Below, piece by piece: positions 33,155-45,379 of a stretch of DNA of 64,000 nucleotides. Numbering within the stretch: position 1 is the stretch's first letter; every line of letters begins with the position of its first letter. Made by a program: the position numbers and the translations under genes. The stretch lies in NCBI RefSeq assembly GCF_000340215.1, contig NW_006921536.1:5532283-5596282 (forward strand). Reading direction: 5' to 3'. The notes beneath the pieces are model-generated. The model saw only the letters and a list, made by a program, of their open reading frames with translations, was not told where the DNA came from and ran no database searches. The stretch is from Pseudocercospora fijiensis CIRAD86 (lineage: Eukaryota > Ascomycota > Dothideomycetes > Mycosphaerellales > Mycosphaerellaceae).

Positions 33155-33206
33155 CTAGGGCTCGGGCTGCTAGCTAGGGCTCGGGGAAGTATCTAAGGCG
33201 GACTAG
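33155..33206 (+). repeat. MULE right terminal inverted repeat and target duplication
   Basis: The inverted repeat ends ...GTATCTAAG at 33,197. The duplication GCGGACTAG occupies 33,198-33,206. Confidence 0.88.
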
Positions 33207-33320
33207 CAGTCTATTGCGTTCCGCTATAGGAACTGTGTTCTAGGTATCGGCAAAAAACCTTCTCGGGTCTCAATCTCGTTATACGGCCGGATATGCAGCC
33301 GGACATCTTAGGGTATAGTA
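33207..33320. other. Right half of the un-RIPped island
   Basis: Normal composition (ggaactgtgttctagg, catatgcagccggacatct-like bases) for about 110 bp after the MULE. No gene seen. Confidence 0.45.
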
Positions 33321-34440
33321 CTCTTTTTTATTTCTTAAGCCTCCCCTTCTAATGTCGCCTCTAATCCTATTACTAAACCTATACTCCCTTTATTAGGTTT
33401 TACGATCTTACTATTATTATTATCCCTAGCCCTTAATCTTATTACCTATATAGCCTTTTAATAAGCTACTCTTCTTATCTTATTTCTTAGCCCTCTACCC
33501 CTACCTCTATAATAACGGAGTATATACTCCCTTTATTAGGCTTAGAAAATCCTCTTTATCTTTAACCTCTTATTTATACTTTTATTAAAAAATCTCTTTC
33601 TATAAATATCTCTCTCCCTTTCTTCTAAATAGAAATACGTTAGTATTTCTTAATCTATAATCCTAATTACTTACTATCTCCCTACTCGGTAGTAGAAACT
33701 CCTAGTTTAGGAAGTATAGAGTATCGTTTAAGCCCTATAGTACTTATCCTAGTTAAGCGGAGCGACGGTATAGAGCTCGAGAATAATATTAGATTAGCGC
33801 TAGAAGCGCTTTTATATCGTATTCTATCTACTTAAGGTCCTTATCGTCCTATATCTATATCTACGCTATAGCTAGGTAATAGCCTAGGTCTTCCTTTTAA
33901 TTACGTTACAATCTAGTACTAAAGGCCTACTAACGTATCTATTCCTCTATAATAATAATTTAAAGACGTATCTCTTAATTAATGTCTTTATTAATGTCTT
34001 TATTAATGTCTTTATTAATGTCTTTATTAATGTCTTTATTAATGTCTTTATTAATGTCTTTATTAGCCTCTCTATTAATCTCTTTATTAATCTCTCTAGT
34101 AAAATTAGTATCTAATATATCCTACTATATTCCTTCCTCTTTCTAGATACCTTACTCTTACTTTTACTATATTTACGAATCGCTATCGACGATATTACTA
34201 TCTTAAAGAAGCTAGCTCGAATAGTCTATCTACGATTATTAGGCTTCGCGACTAGTATTAACGTTACGCTAGAAGGTCCTATCGTCTAAGAACTCGCTAG
34301 TAACTTATCGATTACTAAGACGGCTCTAGTCGATATAAGATATACTTCTAACTCTAAGGTATTCGTAGATAACTTCCTTATAGGACTCTATATTACGAAG
34401 GGTATTAACGAACGTAGTACTCCTAATACGACGGCTATAG
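33321..34440. repeat. RIP-damaged DNA, possibly the 5' part of Gypsy copy 2
   Basis: Very TA-rich sequence with no recognisable frame. It contains a 12-bp tandem array and lacks the LTR seen in the other Gypsy copies, so the left end of copy 2 cannot be placed. Confidence 0.5.
33984..34068. repeat. 12-bp tandem array
   Basis: About seven perfect copies of attaatgtcttt, then decaying variants (attagcctctct, attaatctcttt). The unit is a multiple of three, so it may once have encoded a four-residue repeat. Confidence 0.85.
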
Positions 34441-35709
34441 ACCTCTATAAATCTACTAGATAGTACTCTAAAGCGGATAACTATAAAATAGCAAGACTAT
34501 AAGACTATTATACTAAACACCCTTAGCAACCCTATATTACGATAGTAATATATATAGGACTAATACCTACGTACTAAGCAAAAGGCCGACTAATCCTCTC
34601 GATCCTTCGAGGCCTATTTAAAGACCCTTAAAGACGATTTGCTAGTTAAGACCGACTCTATCTAGATCTCCAAAGTACGACCTAAATTGAGATAGGAACT
34701 AGTCCTTAAATTAGACCGCCGCCGTGTGTTTAAATAGGCTAATCTTATACGTATTTAATTTATAGTTAAAGTCGAAACTATAGAGCGTATAGTATAGCTT
34801 TAGCAACGGTTAGAATCTAAGATACAACTAGCCGCTAACAACCGTAGCCGTAGTAGAAACTAAGGAAGTACTCCCTAAACTAATACTACTAACAATAGAA
34901 ACAGTAACAACTAACGTAGAAGAGGCAGGGGCCGATACTACGGTAGAAACCCCTAGCGAGGAAGAGGACAAGGAAGGGGCTTATTTCTATATGCCCCTAA
35001 TCGTTCCTCTAATTCTAGCGCTAATCCGAGCGGATATAGCAACCTCCCGACCGGATTAAAGTGCTTTAACTATAATAGCACTATCTATCTACTAGGCTAA
35101 TACGATAAACCTAGGGATTAGGCCCGAATCGACCGTACTACCGCTAAGTACCGAAAGCACCTTTTAGCCGCTAATACTACCCCTATCGGTCCTTCCTATT
35201 AGTCGAAAAAAGAATAAGCGCCGCACTAACTGTTAGCCTTATACGGCGTAAGACTATCGATATTATACTAGCTATTATATATACCTATCTTATATAGGAT
35301 ACGTATAGTACTAACTATAAGACTAAGGTTATACTAGACCTAGGCAATTTAGTTAGCGCCCTTATTAGCTATCGCCTAGCTAAGTAATTAGACCTTCGAT
35401 AATTAAATAGGGCTAACCTACTAACCCCTTGCTTAGTTTAATAACGCTCGGCACTTAACCTATAGGGCTTACTATATTCCTATAGTTCTAAGAGACGACC
35501 TCGGTAACGAGCGCTTACTAGACTTTACTACCTATATAGTAGATATAGACAACCTATATAGGGGAGCTACTATTATTATTAGTAACCCTATTCGTAAGCA
35601 CTACGCCGTAGCTATAGACCTAGGCAGCTAATAGTAGCGATTTAGAATCGCTAGGAAAGAGGACATTAAACATATTAATGCTAGCGAGTGCCCTAACGAT
35701 ATTAGGGTC

Positions 35710-38700
35710 CTATTTATTAGCAACTAAATCTCTCGTAGATAGCGAGAATGGTAGCGAACAATTAGAGACGAAGGGAAGACAGTTAAGAAGGAAGGGAGGA
35801 CGAATAGAAAGCACTATATACTAGGGTAGAGGAGGTACTAAAGGCGGAAGATAGAAGAACCCCTAAGAGGGCATATAGGATAATAATCTTAGAACTCCTT
35901 AGAGGACTGAAAGCAATCTACAACTAGGCAAACTACGTAATTACAAAGGTAGCTAATACAGTCGTAGCAAAGATTACGAAGAAACAATAGGAGACAAGCC
36001 TAAACTACCGCACCTAGGCAGTAGTAGCTAGTTAGGAGGCGCTAAAACCCCCGAGGACAGTAGTTAGAGTCTATATTACGGACCTATAGGAGCAAAAGGA
36101 AATCCAAGGACTTATAGGGAAAGAGATTGTAGAAAGAATTGCAGTTAAAGAGGTAATTAGGGCTAGGAACGAAGGTAAAGGGGTAATTAAGCTGTTTACA
36201 ATATAAGAGCAGGACAAAAAGAAGCTAGAAACACAAAAAGAATAGACAACTAAGATAGGGAAAACAGTAAAGGTCTCCTAATAGCAATTCATAATTATAG
36301 CCTATAGTATAATAAGAAGCTTTAAGAAAGAACAGGATGTTAAGAGCCTATAGAGACAAAACTAAGCTATATACCTAGGCCTAAAGATTACAAAAGTAGC
36401 ATAGATTAAAAGGAAAATCGACGAGACTAAGAAGCAGTCTTCCCTAATTATCTAGGTAGGGAGTATAGAGCAAGCTAATATAGTGCTAGACTAGGGGTTG
36501 TTCTAGGACTTTAAAAGATTAGAAACAGAGATACATAGAAGCAACTATAGGATAATGTAGTGCTTCAAATATCAACACTATAGACACTTAGCAGCTAAGT
36601 ATATAAAGACAACCAACACCTACTCCTATTATATAGGAGATTACTAGGTTAAAGAATGCAAAGTACACAAGGGAGAAGCAAGATATACATGCTATACTAA
36701 AAGACACCCCTCTTAGGCGAAGGAATGCCTAGTAAGAATACAGGCAGCTAGGAAGGCAAAGGAAGCTAGAATCAATATACTAAAAAGATATACAATAAGC
36801 TAGGGTAGCTAGGTATAGAAGCAACCTAGCTAAGTGCTATAAAAGAGGTCTAGATAAGATAATAGGTTTACATTTAGGGCCTTACTAGCACAAGAGAGTC
36901 ACTAGCAACTAGGGAGACTAAGATACCTTAACATTGCAGGAAAGGAAGCAGGGCAGACAAAGCTTAGTTAAATGTTAGTTTAAAGTAAGGGAAGACTAAA
37001 GGAAAACTTATAGGGAAATGATATAGATGAAACCTAATAAACATTGCAATATTACTAAACATTATACAGTACAATATTAATAAGAGCAAAGACAAGGTAT
37101 AGAGGAGCTTCCTTTAAGTACTAAACCTAAAAGAACACTACATTATTGCAATCCAAGAGCCCTAGCTTAACCTATATACAAAGAGACTAGCAATAGTCAA
37201 AGACCTAAGATACTACCTAATTATCTACAACTAGGGAGCCCTAAGGACATATATCTATATTAGCAAGGAGATAGATATAGAAACCTAGTAGGCTATACTA
37301 TAGGAGGATAGAGACCTAACATTAGTTTAAGTAGAGATATCCTAAGGTACACTCTAAGTCTACTGTATATACAACCTACTACTAGACTTAAGAAGTAGTA
37401 CCTAACTAAAAACCCTAGAAAGACTACCTAGAGTTATCTAGGGGAACACCTACTAAATCCTACTTAGGGATTTCAACCTCTACTACCCCCTCTAGGGCTT
37501 AGACTTTACCCTAGCTTACTACTTCCTAGTAGGAAGACTAATTAATATATTAGAGAGGGAAGGAATAGAAATTGTTACCCTAAAGGGACTAATTACTTAG
37601 GAGGCAAGAGGAAGCAGTAGTACACTAGACCTATACTTTGTATTATATTAGATTAGGAATAGGATTATAAGATACAGGGTCAACTAGGAACTAGAAGAAT
37701 TATTAGACTACTTCCCGGTATAGATTAAGCTAAATGTCTAAGCTAATTAGGAAAGGGAACTAGAGGAGAAGCTCAACTAGAAAGGTACCTAATAGGGCAG
37801 GATTAGGGAGGAACTAGAAAGGGACCTAAAACTAGAGGAACTCTTAATAAAGTACCTACTAAGGCTAGAGGATATTAATAAGGCAGTAGAAGAACTAATA
37901 GGAATCCTAAAACAAGTAGCTAGAAAGCATACCCTAGTAAAGAAACATTTACTATACTAGCAACTATACTAGACTAGTAAGTGTATAAGGAAGGTTAAAG
38001 TAGTAAGGAAGGCTAAGAGGCAGTAGACACAAACCTATACCTAGGAAGCATAGAACAACTATAATAAAGCCTGCTAGGAAAAGAAGATCTAGATTAAGAA
38101 AGACAAGATATAAGAATAGAGATCTATAATAGGAATAATTATAAAGAAACTAGAGGAGATATAGAGGATAGCTAAATAGGCAAGGAGACCTAAACAGGAC
38201 AAAGATATACTACTACAATTCCCGGACATTATAGACTAATAAGGACAAATGTAGACTACAATAGAAGGGAAAGCAAGAGCCTTAGGCTAACACTTCTTCT
38301 ATAGAAAAGTACAAGCAGACCTATTAGATATAAAGGAGGAAGAATAAGAGACTCTACTACTAGGTATACTAAGAGACACCTAGGTTAAACCCGAAACCAT
38401 TAAAAGGATCCTAAAGAAAATTCTAGGCAATAAGGCACTAGGAGAAGACAAGATCTATAATAAACTCCTAAAAGCATATAGGAAGGGGCTAGCCCTAGTA
38501 CTAGCCAATATCTTTTTACAAAGCCTAGTACTAGGACACTACCTAAGACTATTTAGGAAGTCCCTAATAGTAGTACTAAGGAAGCCCTAGAAGGAAGACT
38601 ATACACAGCTTAAGGCCTATAGACCAATAGCCCTACTTAATATAATAGGCAAGGTACTAGAAAAAATTGTCGCTAAAAGGCTAACAACCTTTACTAAGGA

Positions 38701-40623
38701 AAGGAATATCCTTCCTAAAGGCTAGATAGGAGGAAGAAAGAAGAGGTTAACACTAACAGCTATAGAACTAATTACAGAACAGATCAAGCATATCTAGTAC
38801 TATAGTTAAAACTAGGTAGCAACCCTCCTCTCCCTTAATATCTTAGGAGCCTTTAACAATGTCTCTTATAAAAGGCTCCTATATATACTTAAACAGAAAG
38901 CTACACCAAACTAGATAGTCTAATTTATCTAGTCCTTCCTATAGGAAAGATTAATATAGCTCATTCTAGGCAAATTCAAATTAGACCTAATACTAACGGA
39001 AAAGGGAATCCCCTAAGGATTAATACTCTCCCTAATCCTCTTCCTTATCTTTATAGTAGACCTACTCCTACTCCTAGAATTAAAAAACACATTAGTATTA
39101 GGGTTTGTAGATAACACAAACATCCTAGCCTAGTTTAAGACAATAGAAACCAACTACAAGATCCTAGAAGAGAAGCACTAGGAGTATGAAAAATAGGCAA
39201 GGAGATATAGAGCAAAATTCGCCCTAGAAAAGTACTAGCTTATCCACTTTAGCAAGGCTAAATCAACCTATAGTATAAAGCAATCAATTACTATCTAAGG
39301 CTTTAAAACCCAACTATTAGTAGAGCTTAGGGTACTAGGGATCTAGCTAGACCCAAAACTGAATTAGGGACTATAAGTAAAGAGGGCAAAGCAGAGGGTA
39401 GATGCTAATATACAATCTATTAATAGGCTTATAGCCTCTATATAGGGGGCTATATTCGAGAAAGCTAAAGTTATATATAAAGCAATTATTAAGCTAGCAA
39501 TGCTATATAGAGCATAGATATAGATAGCCTAGGAGAAAACACTAAAGAGGATTAAGCAACTAGTTAGTAGGTCCTAAACCTAAAGCCTAAAGAAAATCCT
39601 AGGAGCATATAAAACTACACTAACAAGGGTAGTAGAAATAGAATTAGGGATCCTACTAGTCAAATAATACTTCAAGGGACTAAGATACTAATATATAGTA
39701 AAGACAATAGAATACCTAGCCTAACAGACTATCCAAAAGGCACTAGACAAGATAAAAGCCTAATATATTAGGACTAGGAGGCGAGACAGACTATAAATAA
39801 CTCCCTAGAAAGTCAAAGACCTAGAGCAATATAGAGTCTTAATAAGAGAAATGCTAGAGAAGGAGCTTTAGGGACTAAATATAAGGCCAAAGGAAGACAA
39901 ACTAAAGGGAGAGAAATAAAGCCTAGCAGAATTAATTGCTAGATACCTATAGGAGTAGGAATAGAATAAAACACAAGTTAGACTAGGAACCCTAAAGGCA
40001 CTAATCAAATTTAGTCAATACAACTACTAGCTCTATAAGGACCTAAACAGGGCCGAGGCAAGCCTAGCTATCTAAATCAGATCTAAATACATTAGACTTA
40101 GATCTTACCTATTTAGAAGAAACGTCCTAGGAATTGAAAACAGAGCTTGCTAATATAGCTACCAATCTTAGAACCCTAAGCATATACTACTAGTCTACCC
40201 TTAATAGTTAGAAGGCAGAAGTGATTAGAGACTAAAAGCAATAGAAAGGGAATACGATAAGCTAATCCAGAGTAAAGAAGACCTAAAAAGGATAGTAAAG
40301 TGGATTATTAAATAGGGATTTATATAACAATTCGCACTAGTAAGGGAAACTAAGGAGTGGATAAGAAGGAGGGAAGAAGAGGGGGAAAGAAGGGCAGGGT
40401 AGCAGGCAAGGTAGTTAGAGGGTAACAACTATAACACTAGTATACCCTAGAGGAAGGAAAACAAGGAAACGAGGAAGATTAACACTTGTAAATAGGACAG
40501 AAGGGAGGTTTTTACTAACTAAGTTAGTTTCCTACCTAAAACAATACATAGAAACAGACCTACATAGGCCGAAAGGCACTACAATAGGCAAATGAAATAT
40601 CTATCTATCTATTTATTAGCAAC
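35710..40623 (+). repeat. 15-bp target-site duplications flanking the LINE
   Basis: CTATTTATTAGCAAC occurs at 35,710-35,724 and 40,609-40,623, exactly at the two ends of the LINE. The uninterrupted site is present in the other Gypsy copies. Confidence 0.9.
35725..40608 (+). mobile_element. LINE (Tad1/I-like non-LTR retrotransposon), RIP-inactivated
   Basis: 4,884 bp, ending in a short (TATC)n-like tail and flanked by 15-bp duplications. ORF1 has CCHC knuckles near 36,550-36,720 (HLAAKYIKTTNTYSYY; KECKVHKGEARYTCYTKRHP). ORF2 has an endonuclease near 37,080-37,650 (AIQEP then a stop where Trp is expected), a reverse transcriptase near 38,380-39,300 (YRPIALLNIIGKVLEK; LGFVDNTNILA for the F-x-DD box) and a C-terminal Cys/His motif near 40,140-40,200. 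All frames contain TAG/TAA codons. An RNase H domain was not clear. Confidence 0.9.
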
Positions 40624-41556
40624 CTAATACCTGCCTCGGCTAATTTAATAGCTAACCTTCTCGGCGGAGATAACGATAAACCTATACCCCCTAATAGTAT
40701 AGATCCTAATTAGCTCGCTCGTATACTATAGCCTATTCGAGAGACCTATATTAATATATTTAAATACTACCTAGCATCGACATTACCTATATTTAAAGAG
40801 ACGGACTATAAGATCGATATTATATAAGGCAAGGAGGTTCCTTTTAGGCCTCTCTATAACCTTAGTAAACGAGAGCTTACTATATTACGTAAGTACCTAG
40901 ATAAGAACCTAGCTAATAGTCGAATTTAGTATAGTAACAGCCCTGCTAGTATACCTATCCTATTCGTACTAAAGAAGGATAGTAGCCTACGCCTATATAT
41001 CGATTATTATAGGCTTAATACTATTACTATTAAAGACCGCTATCTACTTCCGCTTATTAATAAGACCCTCGATCGCCTTTCTAGCGCCTACTTCTATACT
41101 ATATTAGATATTAAGGACGCCTATTACCGCATTCGTATTCGTAAGGGTAATAAATAGAAGACGGCCTTCCGTACTCGCTATAGCTATTTCGAGTATTTAG
41201 TTATACTATTTAGGCTAGCTAATGCCCCTATAATATTCTAGTCCTATATTAATCGGGCCCTATTAGGCCTATTAGACTACCTTTATATAGTTTACCTAGA
41301 CGACATCCTAGTTTATATACACTTACCTAATATTACGGAGCACTAGGCTATAGTCCGTAAGATACTCGACCGCCTACGGGCTTATAGCTTGTATTATAAG
41401 CCTTCTAAATGTACCTTTGCTACTAAAGAAGTGCCCTTCCTTAGCTTCCTCGTATTAACTAAGGGTATTAAGGCTAATCCTAATTGGATTAAGACTATTA
41501 CTAAGTAGCTAACGCCTACTAGTATTAAGGAGCTTTAATTATTCTATTAGGGCTAA

Positions 41557-41741
41557 AGAGGCTATACGTAATTAGTATATAACTAGGCCGAGTAAAGCTA
41601 GGGTCTTAGTGCCTTAGGTAGGGCTTAGCGCTTAGCGTTAGGCTAACTAGCCTACCTTCCTCCCTCTCCTCCTAGCTCTCTATCGAATACTACCTATACC
41701 TACTACTACCCTATCTAACTACTAATATAACCCTTCTTATA
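41557..41741 (+). repeat. Gypsy copy 3 5' LTR, RIP-mutated
   Basis: The reverse complement of the 189-bp LTR of copy 1, matching from AGAGGCTATACG to CTTCTTATA. The first few bases expected (TGTTA) are not preserved, so the exact junction with copy 2 is uncertain. It is followed by the same primer-site sequence as in copy 1. Confidence 0.85.
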
Positions 41742-42017
41742 TAGTATTCGATCTACCCTTTAAGGGTAGTAGCTAGATAGTCCCTATTTTAAGCTTTTAG
41801 CGGTATAGCTACGAAAACTATCGATTTAACTATATTACGCCCGAAGAACGGGACCTATATATACTATTCTACTAAAAACAACCGTACTAATTATTAAGCA
41901 AGGCCTTCTATATAGCCTATTATACTAAGTTAAGTATATTAGACCGATACCTACTAATTCCGCTATATCCGTACTATAAGGGGCTATAATATATTATTAG
42001 TGCTACCCCTTATTATC
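41742..42017 (+). mobile_element. Gypsy copy 3, internal 5' segment
   Basis: The primer-site region and 5' leader match the reverse complement of 26,780-27,064 in copy 1, up to accccttat, where the giant element begins. The copy resumes at 61,692. Confidence 0.88.
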
Positions 42018-42130
42018 GTTACGGAAACTTTTTTACCGATCGCGACGATCCTGTTAATAGGATCGCTTAGGATCCTTAGGATCCTTAGGATCGTACGTTA
42101 AAGATCTTGTCTAACAGGATCGTCGCGATC
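42018..42130 (+). repeat. Left terminus of the giant element: inverted repeat, hairpin and subterminal repeats
   Basis: After the terminal GTTACGGAAACTTTTTT comes GATCGCGACGATCCTGTTA (42,038-42,056). Its perfect 19-bp inverse TAACAGGATCGTCGCGATC lies at 42,112-42,130, enclosing three GATCCTTAG/GATCGCTTAG units. Such subterminal repeats are typical transposase-binding sites in CACTA-type elements. Confidence 0.75.
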
Positions 42131-42479
42131 TAGAAATTCTAGCAAATCTAATCGTAGTAAGAATTTTATTCTTTACCGTCCGACTCGTATATCGAGTCGG
42201 GCTCGAGTCGTCGTATATGCTAGTACTAGCATTTGAATTACATTTTCTATCGGATCTATATATTATACGATTGTTGCTTCTACTAACATCTAACGTTTAT
42301 ACGTATACTCGGGTAACTACTAGCATTTGTATACGTCTACTATATATACTAAGTTAGTACCGACTTAGCGACCGACTCGTATAGTGTTAATAGATTTCGT
42401 TATATTATATATAGCATCTATTTATTACGGTTAATAAGAATGTATTCTATTCGTCCTCTACGGCTATATTAAACCGATA

Positions 42480-44560
42480 TACCTCTACCTTCTTTCGTTT
42501 GTTTCCTTTCGACTTCTTCTTCTCTTTTACTATATATCTCCTAATTCTTCGATCCTACGTCTCCTCGTTAAATGCTATCTCCTTAACTTTGCCGCCGTCC
42601 GCCTCTATATCCGCCTACTATATCTACTCCCCCTCTTTTAGCCCTAATATATCCCTAACGCGATTACTTACCGCCGCGAATAAAGTCTTGTCTGTTATAT
42701 AAGACTAGTTAGAATACCTGCTATTCGTATAGTAATTAGCGCGTAATCCTTTCCCTATTATTATTATTGCGGTATATCTATACCTTTTGTATTAATTGTC
42801 TTCGGTTCTATTGTATTCTATTGTCTCGGTTACACTTATGCCGTTGCCTCCCCGTACCGAAGCAAACGGATTAGTAGCCTCCGTCGGCTCCTAATCTGTC
42901 GCTTAGAAACTGCTCTATAGTATAGGTAGTCTAACATCGTTTTTCTTAGGTAGGACCTCCGCCTCCGCTAACTTATCTATCGTATTGTCGCCGGCTTTAA
43001 GTTGTTTACTTAATTATTGCCCGGTAGACGCTTTAGAACCTATCGATTATATTAGTAGGTAAGAGGAATACGGTACTCGTAGACTACTCTTACTATAGCG
43101 CTCGATCGATCCGCCTTTATTATCGGAATCTAAAACGACGTCGATTGCTATAAGTGTATCGATGTCGTTGCGTACGCTCTCGAAGTTATTTATTAATAAT
43201 TTAGGGGTATCCTATACTCTGCCTATATACCGTACGTATATCTCCTACGCTTTCGATAACCGAAGGTTACGAGTAGCTTAATCCGTCGCATTCTACGCAG
43301 TTATCCGATCTAGGAACGGCTAGTATATTAAATTGTAATCTAAGGCTAGCTAGATCGCTTTACCTCTAACTTTAGTTAAATGCGACTCTATCGACTATCC
43401 GGTTAGTATTCTACTAAGTACCGTAGCGGTAGACAATATTATAAAAGGGGTAACTTTATAGTAGTACTGTTTGATATATATCTTCTAGCCTCGCCGATCC
43501 TGCCGGAGTAGTACACCCGCTAGACATTTGTATATAAGCTTACTAAGGTAGCGCGTAGCATATGTCGAGCGTTAGCTATTATCTAGTAACTATACTATTT
43601 CAAAGAGAGTCTTACTAGTTTCTCGTCGTAGCACTCGAAGATTTAGTTATTAAGCATCCTCTTAGCGTATACTATCCTTTTTAGAGTATCGGTTATTGCG
43701 ATCGGTGCTTAGCTTATTAAGGTCGATCGGATATAGGCGTTAATATAGCCTCGCTCCTTTCGTATAGCTTCTCGTAACTATTCTAATATTAGTCTTAATG
43801 CTATTATATCGGGATCTCTACCGACTGCTTAGATTACGTCTCTCGACGGTATATAGCTACCCGGCTATAGCACTATTGTACGTAAAGCTAGTAATCGATC
43901 GTAGTTTTTACTATATACCTCCTTAATTGTTTCGTCTACCTATACTAGGGTTTAAGTAGTAGGAAACATCGTCTTACATCCTCTAGCCCTAGTTAACGTA
44001 ATAGCGAACAGTTTACGACGCGTCTCGTTATATAAGATTTGCTCCCTTGCTTCGAGTAAGCCCTTCTTTCGATTTAAACGTTCTTTACTAGAAGTCGTTA
44101 AGCCTTTGTCTCGCTTCTTACGTCGTTTTAATAGCTTTATATCGTCGCTCTAATCCGCCCTATCGTCGCCGTGCTTCTATTTTAGCCTTGCCGGATCTTT
44201 GCTATTCTTGCCCTTATGCTAGTTACGTTAGTCCTCTGTTACTATACTCTAGTATACGTTACCTTTATGAATTTCGATCTAATGCTAGTCGCTATATATA
44301 AACGAGTATCCTCCCTATTTTCTTCTTCGAATCTAGTATCCCTATCCGACTCTATCGAGTTAGATAACGACTTAGTTCTATATTTATCTTCTTCGTAGTT
44401 GCGACCTATCCTAAGTGTACTATAACGAGTAGTAGTATTGTTGCGAATCTAACGTAGTATGTATTAGACTATACGCGTCTTCGTACTTGTTTACCCTACG
44501 AAAAGGGGGATATTAAATTGCGGTTTTATCTTCTGCTCCTATATAGACTACCCGAGTCGC
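42480..44560 (-). pseudogene. Unrecognised large frame A of the giant element
   Basis: Minus-strand frames, interrupted by TAG/TAA codons and a few frame changes, read as a long basic protein: for example KKRDKGLTTSSKERLNRKKG, ETRRKLFAITLTRARGCKTM, LSLKQYSYQIIANARHMLRA-like (a stop at the Gln) and a Lys-rich end KEKKKSKGNKRKKVE near 42,490. I do not recognise the family. Length is roughly 600-700 residues; ends and introns are not resolved. Confidence 0.5.
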
Positions 44561-44749
44561 CGTCTATAATCGCTTATTAGTCCTATCGGATATACCCCGC
44601 TAACGCTAAAGCATAATCGTAGCCTATAGACTGTTCGCTATTTTCGTACCTTATCGACGCTAGCCCGATTCGGTCGCGAGTCGGATTCGGGAACTATTAA
44701 TCTAGCGCTATTATTAGTCTAGCGGTAATTATTATAGTCTATACCGACG

Positions 44750-45350
44750 GTATATAGCAACACTATCGATATTGTACTAAAGCAATCGGCGTATTTAGAC
44801 TATTTATTCCTCGCTCGGTCGCTACTACGGTATATATAGATATATATTCTTTATCGGTAAATCAATCGGCGTTAGCTAATCCGCTAGGTCGAACATATAC
44901 CTTCGAAGCCGCCTCGCAGTATTACGGGTTAGTTAGAACTATCTCTATCGGCGTATTTAGCTAATTCGAGGTTAATAATACCGTAGAGGCCCTATACTCG
45001 ATAGATGCAATTCTAACTAGATTAGCTAGAGGTATGTAATCTACCCTAGTACGACGACTGCTAGTCGTAGCCGATTTAGCCTTTCCTTAACTATCGCGCT
45101 ACGCCGCTACCCCGAGTCCGCTATCGCTATAGCGCGATTAGGGTGCTTAAATATAGGCCGAGATTAAATAGATAAAGGAAGAGATCGCGGCGCTTAAGAC
45201 TGCTATACGTAATATACTTACTATATATTAGTATATGTCTAAGATTAAAGCGTAGTACTTATCGTAGTCGGGGCATCTTGCCTTCCGTTTAATAAATAGA
45301 TTAGTGCCTATTACTATTAGAGTAGGACTTCTATATCGGACTTAGTGAAA
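44750..45350 (+). pseudogene. Unrecognised frame B with coiled-coil segment
   Basis: The plus-strand frame, apart from TAG/TAA codons, reads GVFRLFIPRSVATTVYIDIY, then RTYTFEAASQYYGLVRTISI, then a helical part IKEEIAALKTAIRNILTIY that looks like a coiled coil. It ends in TAG at about 45,348. About 200 residues. Function unknown. Confidence 0.5.
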
Positions 45351-45379
45351 TTAATTATTTATCTTGCTTTTCTACGTTT

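Larger units (their letters stand above)
29823..33197 (-). mobile_element. MULE (Mutator-like, Hop-type) DNA transposon, RIP-inactivated
   Basis: 3,375 bp bounded by inverted repeats of about 43 bp (29,823-29,865 and 33,155-33,197) and a 9-bp target duplication, the length typical of Mutator elements. The transposase lies on the minus strand. The leftmost ~130 bp is un-RIPped, the rest is heavily RIPped. Confidence 0.92.
34440..41556 (+). mobile_element. Gypsy chromovirus copy 2, incomplete and split by a LINE
   Basis: Plus-strand gag is at about 34,480-35,200, with a zinc knuckle near 35,060-35,100. Protease is at about 35,240-35,630 (LDLGNLVSALISYRLA is the RIPped protease motif, split by stops). 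Reverse transcriptase resumes after the LINE at 40,640-41,556, with [20 protein letters not shown] and an intact YLDDILVY near 41,290. It is the same family as copies 1 and 3. The pol is cut near 41,556 by the LTR of copy 3. No LTR of its own was found. Confidence 0.85.
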
